Shown in pieces: positions 7,855-16,656 of a stretch of 52,555 nucleotides of DNA. Source of the stretch: an uncultured Saprospiraceae bacterium (GTDB taxonomy: Bacteria > Bacteroidota > Bacteroidia > Chitinophagales > Saprospiraceae); assembly GCA_937951615.1 (NCBI GenBank), contig CALFBH010000047.1, positions 1 to 52,555 on the forward strand, given 5' to 3'. The notes below the pieces were generated by a model. The model saw nothing but the letters and a program-made list of their open reading frames with translations, did no database searches and was not told where the DNA came from. A program made the translations under genes and the position numbers. Position 1 is the first letter of the stretch. Each line of letters begins with the position of its first letter.

Positions 7855-9345
7855 CTAGACCTTCCCCCAGGTCGTCCCTTCTTTGCCATCTTTCAATTGC
7901 AATTCCAATTCATTCAACTTGTCCCGAATCAGGTCGGAAGTTGTCCAGTCTTTATTGGTACGTGCATTTTGGCGAATGTCAATAATCAATTGCATCAATC
8001 CGTCTACCACATTATCATCGCCTGCCGCTTCTTCCTGCAAACCTAAAATATCTTCGATGAAATCCTTGAAGACCTTTTGCAGTCGCTCCATCGTGGCTTT
8101 ACTCACCCCTGCATATTCTTCTCGCTTGTCTTTATAGCTGTTAATCACTGTAACCAATTCAAACAAACGCGCCATCGCCTTAGGCGTATTAAAATCATCA
8201 TTCAATTCGGCGAAAGCCTGATCCATTGTATCATTCACTTGCTTGTCGGTGTCGCTGATGGTTTTGGCTTCACGCAATTCCAGGTTTTCCAGCGTTTTGT
8301 GTGCTTCCATCAATCTTTTGTAGCCTTTTTCAGCGGCTTTGAGGGCTTCATTGCTGAGGTCGAGCGTACTGGTATAATGGGCCTGCAACATAAAAAATCG
8401 GATGGTCATTGGGCTATAGCCTTGATCCAGTAAAGGATGATCTCCAGTAATCAGTTCTCTTGGCAATACAGAATTGCCAAGTGATTTACTCATTTTCTGC
8501 CCGTTCATCGTCAGCATATTGGTGTGCATCCAGTAGCGTACCGGCGAACTACCATCCGCTGCCATGGATTGCGCAATTTCACATTCATGGTGTGGAAATT
8601 TCAAATCCATACCACCTCCGTGAATATCGAATTTTTGTCCTAGGTATTTGGTACTCATCACCGAACATTCAAGATGCCAGCCGGGAACGCCCTCGCCCCA
8701 GGGAGAATTCCAGCGCATGGGAAAGGTTTTGTCTGTATATTTCCAAATCGCAAAATCGCGTGTATCCTTCTTTTCGTCCTGTGCATCCAGTTCCCGATGT
8801 CCTTCTAATTGTTCTTCTATATTCTGCCCACTGAGTTCGCCATATTTATGTGCTTTCGCAAATTTGGGAACATCAAAATACACCGAACTATTTTTTTCGT
8901 AAGCATAGCCATTTTCAATAATCCGCTCTACCATTTCTACCTGCTCTACAATATGTCCAGTTGCAGTGGGTTCGATATCGGGTGGCAGCATATTAAAAAT
9001 GCGAGTGACTTCATGGAAATCCAGTGTGTATTTCTGTACAACTTCCATGGGTTCGAGGTTTTCTTTCTTTGCCTGTTCGCCAATTCTGTCTATATCGTCG
9101 CCTTCCGAATTGGCAATATGCCCAACATCCGTAATGTTGCGAACATAGCGCACTTTATACCCAAGATACTTGAGATAACGATTGACAATATCAAAGCTCA
9201 GAAAAGTACGGGCATTGCCAAGATGGGGAGGACTGTAAACAGTCGGACCACATACATACATGCCCACGAAGGGCGGATTGAGCGGTTCAAATTTTTCTTT
9301 TTTGCGGCTTAGGCTATTGTATATAAATAAATCCTTGTTTTTCAT
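7855..9345 (-). CDS. cysS: Cysteinyl-tRNA synthetase
   Basis: A 496-residue class I aminoacyl-tRNA synthetase that charges tRNA-Cys with cysteine in the cytoplasm. The HIGH-type motif is PPHLGN in CGPTVYSPPHLGNART, and the KMSKS motif is GQKMSKSLGN near residue 280. The Zn-binding residues expected for CysRS are visible (Cys in YVCGPT, Cys in WHLECSVM, and the HHECEIAQ segment). Length matches the family. I start at the ATG at 9345, because the longer frame would begin with TTG at 9360. A -7 box ends only four bases before this ATG. The gene is divergent from the YfiM-like gene. Confidence 0.97.
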   Translation of the reverse strand: MKNKDLFIYNSLSRKKEKFEPLNPPFVGMYVCGPTVYSPPHLGNARTFLSFDIVNRYLKYLGYKVRYVRNITDVGHIANSEGDDIDRIGEQAKKENLEPMEVVQKYTLDFHEVTRIFNMLPPDIEPTATGHIVEQVEMVERIIENGYAYEKNSSVYFDVPKFAKAHKYGELSGQNIEEQLEGHRELDAQDEKKDTRDFAIWKYTDKTFPMRWNSPWGEGVPGWHLECSVMSTKYLGQKFDIHGGGMDLKFPHHECEIAQSMAADGSSPVRYWMHTNMLTMNGQKMSKSLGNSVLPRELITGDHPLLDQGYSPMTIRFFMLQAHYTSTLDLSNEALKAAEKGYKRLMEAHKTLENLELREAKTISDTDKQVNDTMDQAFAELNDDFNTPKAMARLFELVTVINSYKDKREEYAGVSKATMERLQKVFKDFIEDILGLQEEAAGDDNVVDGLMQLIIDIRQNARTNKDWTTSDLIRDKLNELELQLKDGKEGTTWGKV

Positions 9346-9349
9346 ACGG

Positions 9350-9357
9350 CAAAAATA
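9350..9357 (-). promoter_or_regulatory. -7 box directly before the cysS start codon
   Basis: Read on the minus strand the sequence is TATTTTTG, an exact TAnnTTTG box, ending four bases before the cysS ATG at 9345. No good TTG lies at the expected -33 distance. If the box is used, the transcript would begin at or next to the start codon. Confidence 0.45.
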
Positions 9358-9469
9358 CAATTTTTTTTATTTGTGAATTGTGTAACTGAAAATACGTATA
9401 AAAATGAAAGATGGTTCGCTTGTTTCTGGTTTAATTCCGATATTCGCCCCACAAAATACTTGCGCTAAC

Positions 9470-10483
9470 ATGGCTTACTTAGTAACGATAAAAAATACCA
9501 AATCCTGCCTATTGATTTTGGTTGTACTCTTCTCTGGAATCAGTCTCTTGGCACAGCAGGACAGGTTGCATTTATTTGAAGTGCCTGACAGCCTGAATAA
9601 AACTCGTTTCTGGGTACTCAATTCTGGCATTGCAGCGAGTTATACAGGTACGATGGTCGCTCTGAGTACGGCTTGGTATGCAGATTATCCACGCGACAAA
9701 TTTCATTTTTTCAATGATTATGGCGAATGGTTGGACATTGATAAATCGGGTCATTTTTTCTCTGCCTATTTTGAAAGTAAATGGACAAAACACCTCTACC
9801 AATGGACAGGAATGGATGATCGAAAATCAGCTTATATGGGAGCTGCCGGTGGGATGTTGTTTCAGGGCGGCATTGAAATTCTGGATGGTTTTTCTTCGGA
9901 ATGGGGCTTTTCCTGGTGGGATATTGCTTTTAATGCTGCCGGCTCTGGGACTTTTCTAGGGCAAGAATTATTGTGGCAGGAACAGCGGATTCACCTCAAA
10001 TTGTCCGCACATCTACCGAAATACGACACCAATCCTATTCAGGCTTTCAATTCGGAAGCTACGACAACGGTAAAAGATCGCGCTGCTGAGTTGTACGGTA
10101 CAAGTCCGGCATCCGTGATGCTCAAAGAATATAATGGACTGACGCTTTGGGCTTCTGGCAATATTCATGCTTTTATACAAAAGGAAGACAGTCGTTTTCC
10201 CAAATGGCTCAATATTGCTTTCGGGTATAGTGCAGAAAATGTTTTTTCAGGTTTCAATAATCAATGGGTAGATGATGATGGAAATTTATTTATCCTCGAC
10301 CCCGAAGTTTATCCGCGTTATCGCCAGTTTATTATCGCTCCTGATGTGGATTTTACGCGCATTCCGACCAAATCACGCGGCTTGAAAATTTTCTTTGGGC
10401 TATTGAATGTTATAAAAATACCTTCCCCCGCGATTGAATTTAATACACGAGGGAAGCTTAGATTTTATCCTTTATATTTCTAG
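9470..10483 (+). CDS. YfiM-like (DUF2279) exported protein
   Basis: About 337 residues from the ATG at 9470. An upstream in-frame ATG at 9404 would put 22 residues before the signal peptide (SCLLILVVLFSGISLLAQ). The conserved DUF2279/YfiM region covers about residues 40-175, with HFFNDYGEWLDIDKSGH, a Trp/Gly-rich GGMLFQGGIEILDGFSSEWG and SWWDIAFNAAG; the family has predicted membrane-embedded segments. The C-terminal 150 residues (GNIHAFIQ..., FGYSAENVFSGF) look like envelope beta strands. An envelope protein of unknown role. Divergent from cysS. Confidence 0.8.
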   Translation: MAYLVTIKNTKSCLLILVVLFSGISLLAQQDRLHLFEVPDSLNKTRFWVLNSGIAASYTGTMVALSTAWYADYPRDKFHFFNDYGEWLDIDKSGHFFSAYFESKWTKHLYQWTGMDDRKSAYMGAAGGMLFQGGIEILDGFSSEWGFSWWDIAFNAAGSGTFLGQELLWQEQRIHLKLSAHLPKYDTNPIQAFNSEATTTVKDRAAELYGTSPASVMLKEYNGLTLWASGNIHAFIQKEDSRFPKWLNIAFGYSAENVFSGFNNQWVDDDGNLFILDPEVYPRYRQFIIAPDVDFTRIPTKSRGLKIFFGLLNVIKIPSPAIEFNTRGKLRFYPLYF

Positions 10484-10490
10484 TAATTGC

Positions 10491-10901
10491 TTACTGATCG
10501 ACTAATATCTTATACGAACTCAAATCAAAATTCCCAAAATCATCTTCTACCGTAAAAGATAAAATAACAGAATCGCCAACTACATAATTGTCAGCACTGA
10601 TATCGAAGTCATATTTGAGCACAGCAGAAGAACCTGATATGTCCTGAGATTCCAAAACGCGAGCACCATCTGTTTCATCAATAATGATAAATTTATCAAG
10701 TCCGCTGTCATCCGTTGCATCCATTTCAAACATCACCAATTCGCCCAAAGCATGTGTACTGGAAAAACTACTGACTTCGGTAAGAATAGTGCCATTCACC
10801 TGAAAATTTTGAATAACCGGAGGACTTGAGTCCTTTTGGCAGCTTGTAATTGACAATACGATTATTGCGCAGAAGCATAAAAGAGTTGTAAAACGATTCA
10901 T
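10491..10901 (-). CDS. Small lipoprotein, DUF4625-like
   Basis: A 136-residue protein with a lipoprotein signal peptide (cleavage before Cys in SITSCQKD). The remainder is one Ig-like beta sandwich (PVIQNFQVNG..., LGELVMFEMDATDDSGLDKF, VVGDSVILSFTVEDDFGN), resembling the DUF4625 domain of Bacteroidota lipoproteins. It is convergent with the YfiM-like gene, seven bases apart. Function unknown. Confidence 0.75.
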   Translation of the reverse strand: MNRFTTLLCFCAIIVLSITSCQKDSSPPVIQNFQVNGTILTEVSSFSSTHALGELVMFEMDATDDSGLDKFIIIDETDGARVLESQDISGSSAVLKYDFDISADNYVVGDSVILSFTVEDDFGNFDLSSYKILVDQ

Positions 10902-11004
10902 TTGTATTGATTTATAATTTTTTTAAAACTTGGAAGTGTAATAGGTGTTTCTTGTCTCGTCAAAAAATACGCCAAAATCAACTATAATGTAAGGATTTAA
11001 TAAT

Positions 11005-12144
11005 TTAATCTATTAAAGAACAATCTATTTGTCCATCTATGAGTACTTCATTCGTTTTAAACTCAATTATCTGGCGTATAGGGCGATCTGTCAGCCACCA
11101 AGGGTTTTCTGGTATGATATCAATAAACAACTGTGTTCCTTTCCAATAAGATTTTACCTGTCCGATTCCGTGATTTTCTTGTCCATTGACGTCCATTACA
11201 AACTGAGCCGTGCAGACACCTTCAAATCTTCGTCGATAATCGGGCAGCGGCGGGAAAAATGAGATCTGGAAAGCGGGCTCTTTTTTGTCCCATAATTCGA
11301 CGGAAATTGATCGGAGTTGATAGCTGTCCTGCTCGTAATCAAACAGATATTTTTGTGTCCTGAATTTATTTTTTTGTTGTAAAACACCTTCCGACCAAGT
11401 CCAGTTTTGCATCGTCTCACTAGGGGTAAAATGCCGAGTTTGTATCGTATTTTCATTTTGAAATAAAGAAAACTTTCCGACACTTAGTCCTGCCTGCGTT
11501 TGCGTCAGCATCATATTAAAATCCACAATGCCCAGTATTTTTTTGATGGGATATTTTTTAGCATTATAAGTTATGGAGGCTTTTTTGCCAAATCGCCGCT
11601 TAGGAAGGTCAAGTACAGCCATTACGTGGTCACGAGAATGTCCCATCGTAGAGCCATTTCGCTTTTTCAGGTCTTTCAGTTTTTGCCTGCCTTTATAATG
11701 CGCTTTGACCAGTTCTCCATTAAAGTTTTCATATTCAAATGAAATGTCCTGCCAGTCGGCATCGCTGTTATCCGTGATTTTTATTGCTTGAATGGCGATG
11801 TCCAATGGAATTTCTGGTAACAGGTCAGCGATGTTTTCCCGGCTTGTTGTGACTACTTGTTCCAATGTCCCTTCCCTTGAATCTTTGATCATCCAAAATC
11901 CGCCATCAGGAAAATTAATCCACGAAAATTCATGCATATTCCAGTCGGGATGTTTAGTCACGATGACAATATCCTTTTCATAATGTGTAGCAAAAACCTG
12001 AAAGGGAATAACTGGAAACTCGACAAGTGGCGGACTGGTGTAAACGATGGGAGAAGAAGCGGGCAGTCGTTCTAGTGCAGCCCGTTCTTTGGTGGATAGA
12101 ACGGCTTTTTTGGGTAGCATTTTAAGAAGGTTACGAAAAATCAT
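11005..12144 (-). CDS. Unknown third gene of the Septu operon
   Basis: A 379-residue protein that I do not recognise. It has no signal peptide, membrane segment or zinc motif. The N-terminal 60 residues are basic and then Pro-rich; the rest alternates beta strands with many Trp and Phe (FSWINFPDGGFWMI, MQNWTWSEGVL, WWLTDRPIRQIIEF), suggesting a large beta fold, perhaps two lipocalin-like barrels. Its ATG overlaps the ptuB stop in an ATGA (12144-12141), so it should be translated with ptuB. That coupling suggests a role in the same system, such as a regulator, sensor or extra effector, but a chance neighbour cannot be excluded. Confidence 0.75.
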   Translation of the reverse strand: MIFRNLLKMLPKKAVLSTKERAALERLPASSPIVYTSPPLVEFPVIPFQVFATHYEKDIVIVTKHPDWNMHEFSWINFPDGGFWMIKDSREGTLEQVVTTSRENIADLLPEIPLDIAIQAIKITDNSDADWQDISFEYENFNGELVKAHYKGRQKLKDLKKRNGSTMGHSRDHVMAVLDLPKRRFGKKASITYNAKKYPIKKILGIVDFNMMLTQTQAGLSVGKFSLFQNENTIQTRHFTPSETMQNWTWSEGVLQQKNKFRTQKYLFDYEQDSYQLRSISVELWDKKEPAFQISFFPPLPDYRRRFEGVCTAQFVMDVNGQENHGIGQVKSYWKGTQLFIDIIPENPWWLTDRPIRQIIEFKTNEVLIDGQIDCSLID

Positions 12145-12791
12145 GTCTGCCTTAAATTCCTAAAAACGTACCTGAAAAATGTTATAAACTCCTGCCCATC
12201 ATCTTGTAATAAAGCGCTTAGTTTCACTTTTCTTGTTTCAATATCCAATTTAGAGTAGACACCAATAAGTGCCAGTTTTGCTATTTTTCTTGCTTCTGCT
12301 AATTTGTCATTATTGCCGTTCAGATTTAGTGTCTGATAAGTATATTCAGCTTTTTCAGGATCTTTTGGCGAAGCAGAAATGATTCCCGTATCACTATCAA
12401 AAACAAAATAATCTGAAACATCATTGACAAGTGTAGGGTTCAAAAACTTAACTTCATCAAAATCATTGTCTTTCTTTTGACCACAGGTATTTTTACTATT
12501 ATCTCCTATCTCATTGAAGTGATTGCCTTCACAGGAGACCAGTAAATTATCATAATCAAATGTCAGGTTGGTTATATCAAGGCTTTTGGGTTTGATATGT
12601 TCGACATGAGACGAAGCCTTGTCAGCGGTAATGCTTTTTTCACAATAACAACAGAGTTTGAACTGTTCGTTATCCAAAATGAACTTCTTGAGTTTTCTCT
12701 TTTTTGAAGAATGATATTGACTCCATGTAGATAAGCCTGCTGTGTCCTTAATGAAAAAAGCTGGTCTTGGTTGTTTTTGGATGTACTTCAT
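12141..12791 (-). CDS. ptuB: Septu system HNH endonuclease PtuB
   Basis: A 216-residue HNH nuclease of the PtuB / TIGR02646 type. The metal and catalytic region is clear: CCYCEKS (Cys47-Cys50), SSHVEHIKPKS (His62, His65), and the downstream YDNLLVSCEGNH and NTCGQKK segments. In Septu, PtuB is the DNA-cutting partner of the ATPase PtuA. Its start overlaps the ptuA stop by one base (TAATG), and its stop overlaps the next gene by four (ATGA), so all three genes are translationally coupled. No reverse transcriptase is adjacent, so this is not a retron-associated version. Confidence 0.88.
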   Translation of the reverse strand: MKYIQKQPRPAFFIKDTAGLSTWSQYHSSKKRKLKKFILDNEQFKLCCYCEKSITADKASSHVEHIKPKSLDITNLTFDYDNLLVSCEGNHFNEIGDNSKNTCGQKKDNDFDEVKFLNPTLVNDVSDYFVFDSDTGIISASPKDPEKAEYTYQTLNLNGNNDKLAEARKIAKLALIGVYSKLDIETRKVKLSALLQDDGQEFITFFRYVFRNLRQT

Positions 12792-14407
12792 TAGCGGAGT
12801 GCCATTTCAAATTTAATACTCTGAAAAAAGGAAGAGTTTTCGCTTTCGTAATTTAGAATTTGCTCTTTTATTTTTTGAGCTTTAGCTGTTTCTAGCTCGC
12901 CATTTTCAAAAAAGGTGCGGTATTGTTTTCGCAGTTCCGCAAGTTCTTTTGGGATATATTCTCCCCCCATAATTGTTTTTACAATAGTATTGAGGTCGCT
13001 TTCTAATGGGGCTTCACTGAACTGTTCTGCCGTCGCGCCTTTATCTGTACGTTTTAAGACGGCTAAGTTTTTGTAATATGACTTGCTGATAATTTGTGGC
13101 GAATGTGTCGCGAGAATATACTGGTTGCCTTTGCCCCATTTTTGTAAATCGTCATATAATTCATGTTGCCAAGTGGGATGTAAGCCCATTTCGACTTCGT
13201 CCATCAAAATTACAGAATCATCCTGTGTTTTTGCTTTTAACCAAATGTAAATACTCAATTTTTTTAATTCCCCGTGACTCAAGTCTTTTGGACTTAAAGT
13301 TATATTAGATTCAGTAGTTTTGAAAGTTACACCCTTAAAATCATTATCAATGGTAATTGATTTTCCTCGTAACAACTTGTTGAGTTCTTTTCTTGTTATT
13401 TGGATTTCACTACCATAATCTCCTGTTTCCATAGCTTTTTTAAAGTCGTCATCTCTTGCCTTTTTAAAGGCTTCCAATATTAGATTGATGGCTGAAAAAT
13501 CATACGTGAATAAACCGATTACATCCTTTTGACATTCTTTAACATGATGCTCATAACTACTATATAAATACTTTTCATTCGAAAACAAGGAAGATAGTTG
13601 TTCATCATTTAAGAAATGTAGAACCTGTGTGTTTGGTGTTGCAAAATATATTTTATTAGCAATTTTGCTCAATATTTCATTATCTGCATTTGATTTATAT
13701 AATAAAATATTCTTATTTCCATTAAAATGAAAAGCATATTGCAAGTTATTTTTTGTCAGTTCATTAGTTAATCTATTTTTCTCTGCCTCCGTTTTAATAA
13801 GTAATTCATTTAACTCTGAATCACTTATCAATGAATTTTCTATCCTTTTTAGAGTATCTTGGATAAACTTTGATATTGAAGCAATGCTACCGTTTATTAC
13901 TCGGTTTTCATCTTCTGCATTTTCAAAAAATGATCTTAGTTCATGCCGAACTAATGAAGGCGAAATCCTTCCTAATTGCAAGTCCTTTTTTAAATTATTC
14001 AATAGTTGAATTTGCTGTATTGACTCTCTACTTATATTCTTTTTTTCTTTAAGTTGTTGTAATTCAACAATTGAATTAAAATTCAATCCTTTATATCCAT
14101 TTTTACATTGAAAAAAGTCGACATTTATGATTTGCGCCTCATGTTCCAATTCAAAAGAAATAAGATTGTCGAGTTTATCCTTACTCTTTGATATTTTAAA
14201 ATACCCCATCAATGTCTTTAAGTATTCATGTCTGTTTTCCTTAAATGCACAATGTAAAAATGCAAAAACAACCTGCAATAAAGTACTTTTACCACCACCA
14301 TTGATACTGATTATTGGAAAGACACTATGCTTTTCTTTTGGCTCAAAATTAATCTCAACATCTTCCAAGACCTTGTATTGTTCCAATGATATTTTTCTAA
14401 TAAACAT
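12791..14407 (-). CDS. ptuA: Septu system ATPase PtuA
   Basis: A 538-residue AAA15/21-type (OLD-like ABC fold) ATPase. The P-loop is SINGGGKST (K40, S41); the residue usually Gly at the loop start is Ser. A long helical middle (about 100-330) is followed by an ABC-like signature region (LSPKDLSHGELKKL), the Walker B VILMDEVEMGLHP near residue 400 and an ATHSPQ switch His near 433. In Septu, PtuA forms a complex with PtuB and controls its nuclease, halting phage infection. It is the first gene of the operon, with a -7-like box about 30 bp upstream. Confidence 0.88.
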   Translation of the reverse strand: MFIRKISLEQYKVLEDVEINFEPKEKHSVFPIISINGGGKSTLLQVVFAFLHCAFKENRHEYLKTLMGYFKISKSKDKLDNLISFELEHEAQIINVDFFQCKNGYKGLNFNSIVELQQLKEKKNISRESIQQIQLLNNLKKDLQLGRISPSLVRHELRSFFENAEDENRVINGSIASISKFIQDTLKRIENSLISDSELNELLIKTEAEKNRLTNELTKNNLQYAFHFNGNKNILLYKSNADNEILSKIANKIYFATPNTQVLHFLNDEQLSSLFSNEKYLYSSYEHHVKECQKDVIGLFTYDFSAINLILEAFKKARDDDFKKAMETGDYGSEIQITRKELNKLLRGKSITIDNDFKGVTFKTTESNITLSPKDLSHGELKKLSIYIWLKAKTQDDSVILMDEVEMGLHPTWQHELYDDLQKWGKGNQYILATHSPQIISKSYYKNLAVLKRTDKGATAEQFSEAPLESDLNTIVKTIMGGEYIPKELAELRKQYRTFFENGELETAKAQKIKEQILNYESENSSFFQSIKFEMALR

Positions 14408-14438
14408 ATTCCTTTGTTTTAAATCCGCATTTAATAAT

Positions 14439-14446
14439 CAAAGATA
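14439..14446 (-). promoter_or_regulatory. Putative -7 box of the Septu operon
   Basis: On the minus strand the bases read TATCTTTG, an exact TAnnTTTG match, 31 bases before the ptuA ATG. A -33 TTG at the standard distance is not evident, so the promoter may be weak or activator-dependent. Confidence 0.45.
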
Positions 14447-14535
14447 ATCTTTTAGATTCGTTTTTGCTTGTGTAGGAAAGTCTATTTACAACGGATTTGG
14501 GTACATCAAAAGTTCCATTTCGAAGGTTAAGGGCT

Positions 14536-14991
14536 TCAATTCAAATAAAAAGTCATCGCATAAAAAACAAGCCCACCAAAAAGCAATCCGCCAGCAACAT
14601 CAGAAGGAAAATGCTTTTTCAAAAAAACACGGGAGTAGCCAACCGTCAAAATAACCGCAAGAAACAAAATACGAAACCGCCAGTCGGGAGAAAGATAAGC
14701 CAGTGTGAGATAAACGACCACAATACGAGAAGTATGCAGACTTGGAAAACTTCCTGCATCAATTTTTTCCATCGCATTCGTAAATTTCTGTCCGTCGGGA
14801 CGCGGTTTGTGAAAGAAAAACTTAATCAGGGAACCTAAGGCTTCATTCACTGCCAAGCCAATCAGCAGCACATAAAAATGACTTGAAAATCTCAAAAAAC
14901 AAAGCGGAATCAGTAGGAGTATAATTGGATTGGCCAGCGAAGTGAGGTCGCGCATCCATTCCCCGAATTTATGTTGCAAAAAGCTATTCAT
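14536..14991 (-). CDS. PAP2-family phosphatase, possible PGP phosphatase
   Basis: About 151 residues from the ATG at 14991; a longer frame begins at 15027 with no support. All three PAP2 motifs are present: KFFFHKPRPDG, PSLHTSR and SRVFLKKHFPSDV, within a five-helix membrane protein. The enzymes remove phosphate from lipid phosphates. The start overlaps the end of pgsA by eight bases, so dephosphorylation of phosphatidylglycerol phosphate, the PgsA product, is a reasonable inference; undecaprenyl pyrophosphate is the main alternative. The second motif has Leu where many relatives have Gly. Confidence 0.85.
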   Translation of the reverse strand: MNSFLQHKFGEWMRDLTSLANPIILLLIPLCFLRFSSHFYVLLIGLAVNEALGSLIKFFFHKPRPDGQKFTNAMEKIDAGSFPSLHTSRIVVVYLTLAYLSPDWRFRILFLAVILTVGYSRVFLKKHFPSDVAGGLLFGGLVFYAMTFYLN

Positions 14992-15553
14992 TAGCAATAA
15001 TTCCCCAGTTATTTCTAAAAAAAACATAGCCAGAATAGACGGTCAAAAACAAAGTCACGGCAAGCAAAACATACATCAGCCAGTTATAGATATCGTGGTA
15101 ATAAGGCTCATAATAGGTCTTACACATAAAGCACAAATAAATATACCCGATGCTCAACATTTGCAAAACTGTTTTCCATTTTCCACTTTGCACGGCAGCT
15201 ACGACAGTCCCTTTATCCAAAAACCAGAACCGATAAGCAGTAATGGTAATTTCCCGGATAATGATGGGAATGACCCACCAAAAAGAGTATAAACCCAGAT
15301 AAGCAAATACAGAAAAACTCAGCAGCACATACACTTTGTCCGCAATGGGGTCGAGGATTTTGCCTAGCTTGGTGACTTCATTATATCGCCGGGCCAGCCA
15401 GCCGTCGAGCCAGTCGGTAGAAGCTGCTGTTGCGCCGAGTACCCCTGCAACTACACGGACTTCAAAGCCTCCATATATCATCATCAAAGGAACAACTAGT
15501 CCAATGAGAACACGTACAGAAGTAATAGAATTGGGCAGATTTACATTTGCCAT
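14984..15553 (-). CDS. pgsA: CDP-diacylglycerol-glycerol-3-phosphate phosphatidyltransferase
   Basis: A 189-residue CDP-alcohol phosphatidyltransferase with four to five membrane segments. The family motif D-G-x2-A-R-x8-G-x3-D-x3-D is seen in full (DGWLARR, then GKILDPIADK). It makes phosphatidylglycerol phosphate from CDP-diacylglycerol and glycerol-3-phosphate at the inner membrane. It overlaps the downstream PAP2 gene by eight bases. PgsA and phosphatidylserine synthase share the motif; the length and the N-terminus (NLPNSITSVRVLIGL) favour PgsA. Confidence 0.9.
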   Translation of the reverse strand: MANVNLPNSITSVRVLIGLVVPLMMIYGGFEVRVVAGVLGATAASTDWLDGWLARRYNEVTKLGKILDPIADKVYVLLSFSVFAYLGLYSFWWVIPIIIREITITAYRFWFLDKGTVVAAVQSGKWKTVLQMLSIGYIYLCFMCKTYYEPYYHDIYNWLMYVLLAVTLFLTVYSGYVFFRNNWGIIANE

Positions 15554-15704
15554 ATACAGAATTGAATTCAGGAAACTATCAAAGTTGTAACATAGGTATT
15601 TTTTTCCATCATTGCTAATAATATGGGGCTTTATGTAAGAGTTAAAAAATACCTTGTTGTTCGGTTTTGAATTTGAATTTGGTCTTTGCGGTTGAATTTA
15701 TTTA

Positions 15705-16322
15705 TCAAAACAACAAACCCAGGGCTAAAAATTGCGCACAAAAGCCCACAAAATAACCGCCATATATGTCGCGTGGTTCATGTGCTTTGAGCAATAGACG
15801 GGAAGTTCCGACCACTCCAGCCAGCAGGATGGTGAACAGCAACATGATTTTTAGATTGTCATAGCTATAATACAGCATATTGATGAACACCATAGCCACT
15901 AAACCGCCCATTCCCGTGGCGTGCATACTGATTTTAGAAAATAAATTCATAAAAAAAGCCAGCAACAAAGCGATTGTTGCACCAATCGTAAATATCTCAA
16001 ATGAACGGGGGAAAATGGATGTTTTATAGACTGTTATCGCCAGCCACAAATAAAAAATAGCGGTAGAAACATAAGGAATAATCCGCTCTTCCCGGTCTTT
16101 CATCTGAAAGCTCTCCACCATACCGAGCATGCGCATCAGAAATACGGAAAATACTGGGAATAAAAAACTGATCCCAAAAATGCTGATGAGCATATAACCT
16201 AACAGGTGTTCATCGGCACTACCAAACTGATAGGGATTAATCCATATCATAAACAACAGCCCATAAGTCAGCATGAGCAGCGGATGAAAAACATAGGAAA
16301 CGATATGTGCAATCCATTTCAT
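15705..16322 (-). CDS. Divergent PAP2-like membrane protein
   Basis: A 205-residue protein with about six hydrophobic segments. The second and third PAP2 motifs are recognisable (KISMHATGMGG and SRLLLKAHEPRDIYGGYFVG, keeping the Arg, His and Asp). The first motif is replaced by MKDREERIIPY. It lies 150 bp upstream of pgsA on the same strand and so may be cotranscribed; a lipid or isoprenoid phosphate substrate is likely. Activity is less sure than for the neighbour at 14536. Confidence 0.75.
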   Translation of the reverse strand: MKWIAHIVSYVFHPLLMLTYGLLFMIWINPYQFGSADEHLLGYMLISIFGISFLFPVFSVFLMRMLGMVESFQMKDREERIIPYVSTAIFYLWLAITVYKTSIFPRSFEIFTIGATIALLLAFFMNLFSKISMHATGMGGLVAMVFINMLYYSYDNLKIMLLFTILLAGVVGTSRLLLKAHEPRDIYGGYFVGFCAQFLALGLLF

Positions 16323-16343
16323 AAACCCAAAGGTAGGGAATTG

Positions 16344-16370
16344 AGGAATGTGTACGAAATAACTTTGTAA
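16344..16370 (+). repeat. Single arm of the AGGAACGTGTA dispersed repeat
   Basis: AGGAATGTGTACGAAATAAC and the next seven bases match the left arm at 5816-5842 with three differences. It ends nine bases before the ATG of the cytochrome b5-like gene, so here the repeat forms that gene's leader. A second, pairing arm is not present. Confidence 0.55.
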
Positions 16371-16379
16371 ATTTACGCC

Positions 16380-16625
16380 ATGAATTTGCCAAATTACACC
16401 AGAAGTCAGCTTGCTTTGCGCAATGGACAGGATAAACCAGAAATCTGGGTCGCATATCAGGGCATCATTTATGATGTGACGGAAAGTCGCTTATGGCGAA
16501 ATGGGAAACACTACGAACACTGGGCAGGACAGGATTTGACCGCAGAACTGGCAGATGCACCACATACCAAGAAAGTTTTTGAACGATTTGAGGCTATTGG
16601 CTTGGTGATAGCCCCCATTGAATAG
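16380..16625 (+). CDS. Cytochrome b5-like heme-binding domain protein
   Basis: An 81-residue single-domain protein. YTRSQLALRNGQDKP, IWVAYQGIIYDVTESRLW and GKHYEHWAGQDLTAEL follow the cytochrome b5 fold. Candidate heme ligands are His44 or His47 and His62 (APHTKKVFERF). There is no signal peptide or anchor, so it is probably a soluble cytoplasmic electron carrier; steroid-type ligand binding is also known in this fold. It is convergent with the truncated haemoglobin gene, 31 bp apart, and an electron-transfer link is only an inference. Confidence 0.85.
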   Translation: MNLPNYTRSQLALRNGQDKPEIWVAYQGIIYDVTESRLWRNGKHYEHWAGQDLTAELADAPHTKKVFERFEAIGLVIAPIE

Positions 16626-16656
16626 TATTTAAGAATATCTTAAATGATCAACTGCT

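Noticed and set aside
8809-9312. Plus-strand frame of 167 codons opposite cysS
   Set aside because: Composition is that of a reverse-strand shadow, and cysS is unambiguous.
11005-14407. Retron-linked Septu
   Set aside because: TIGR02646-type PtuB often accompanies retrons, but no reverse transcriptase or ncRNA-like structure is seen on either side.
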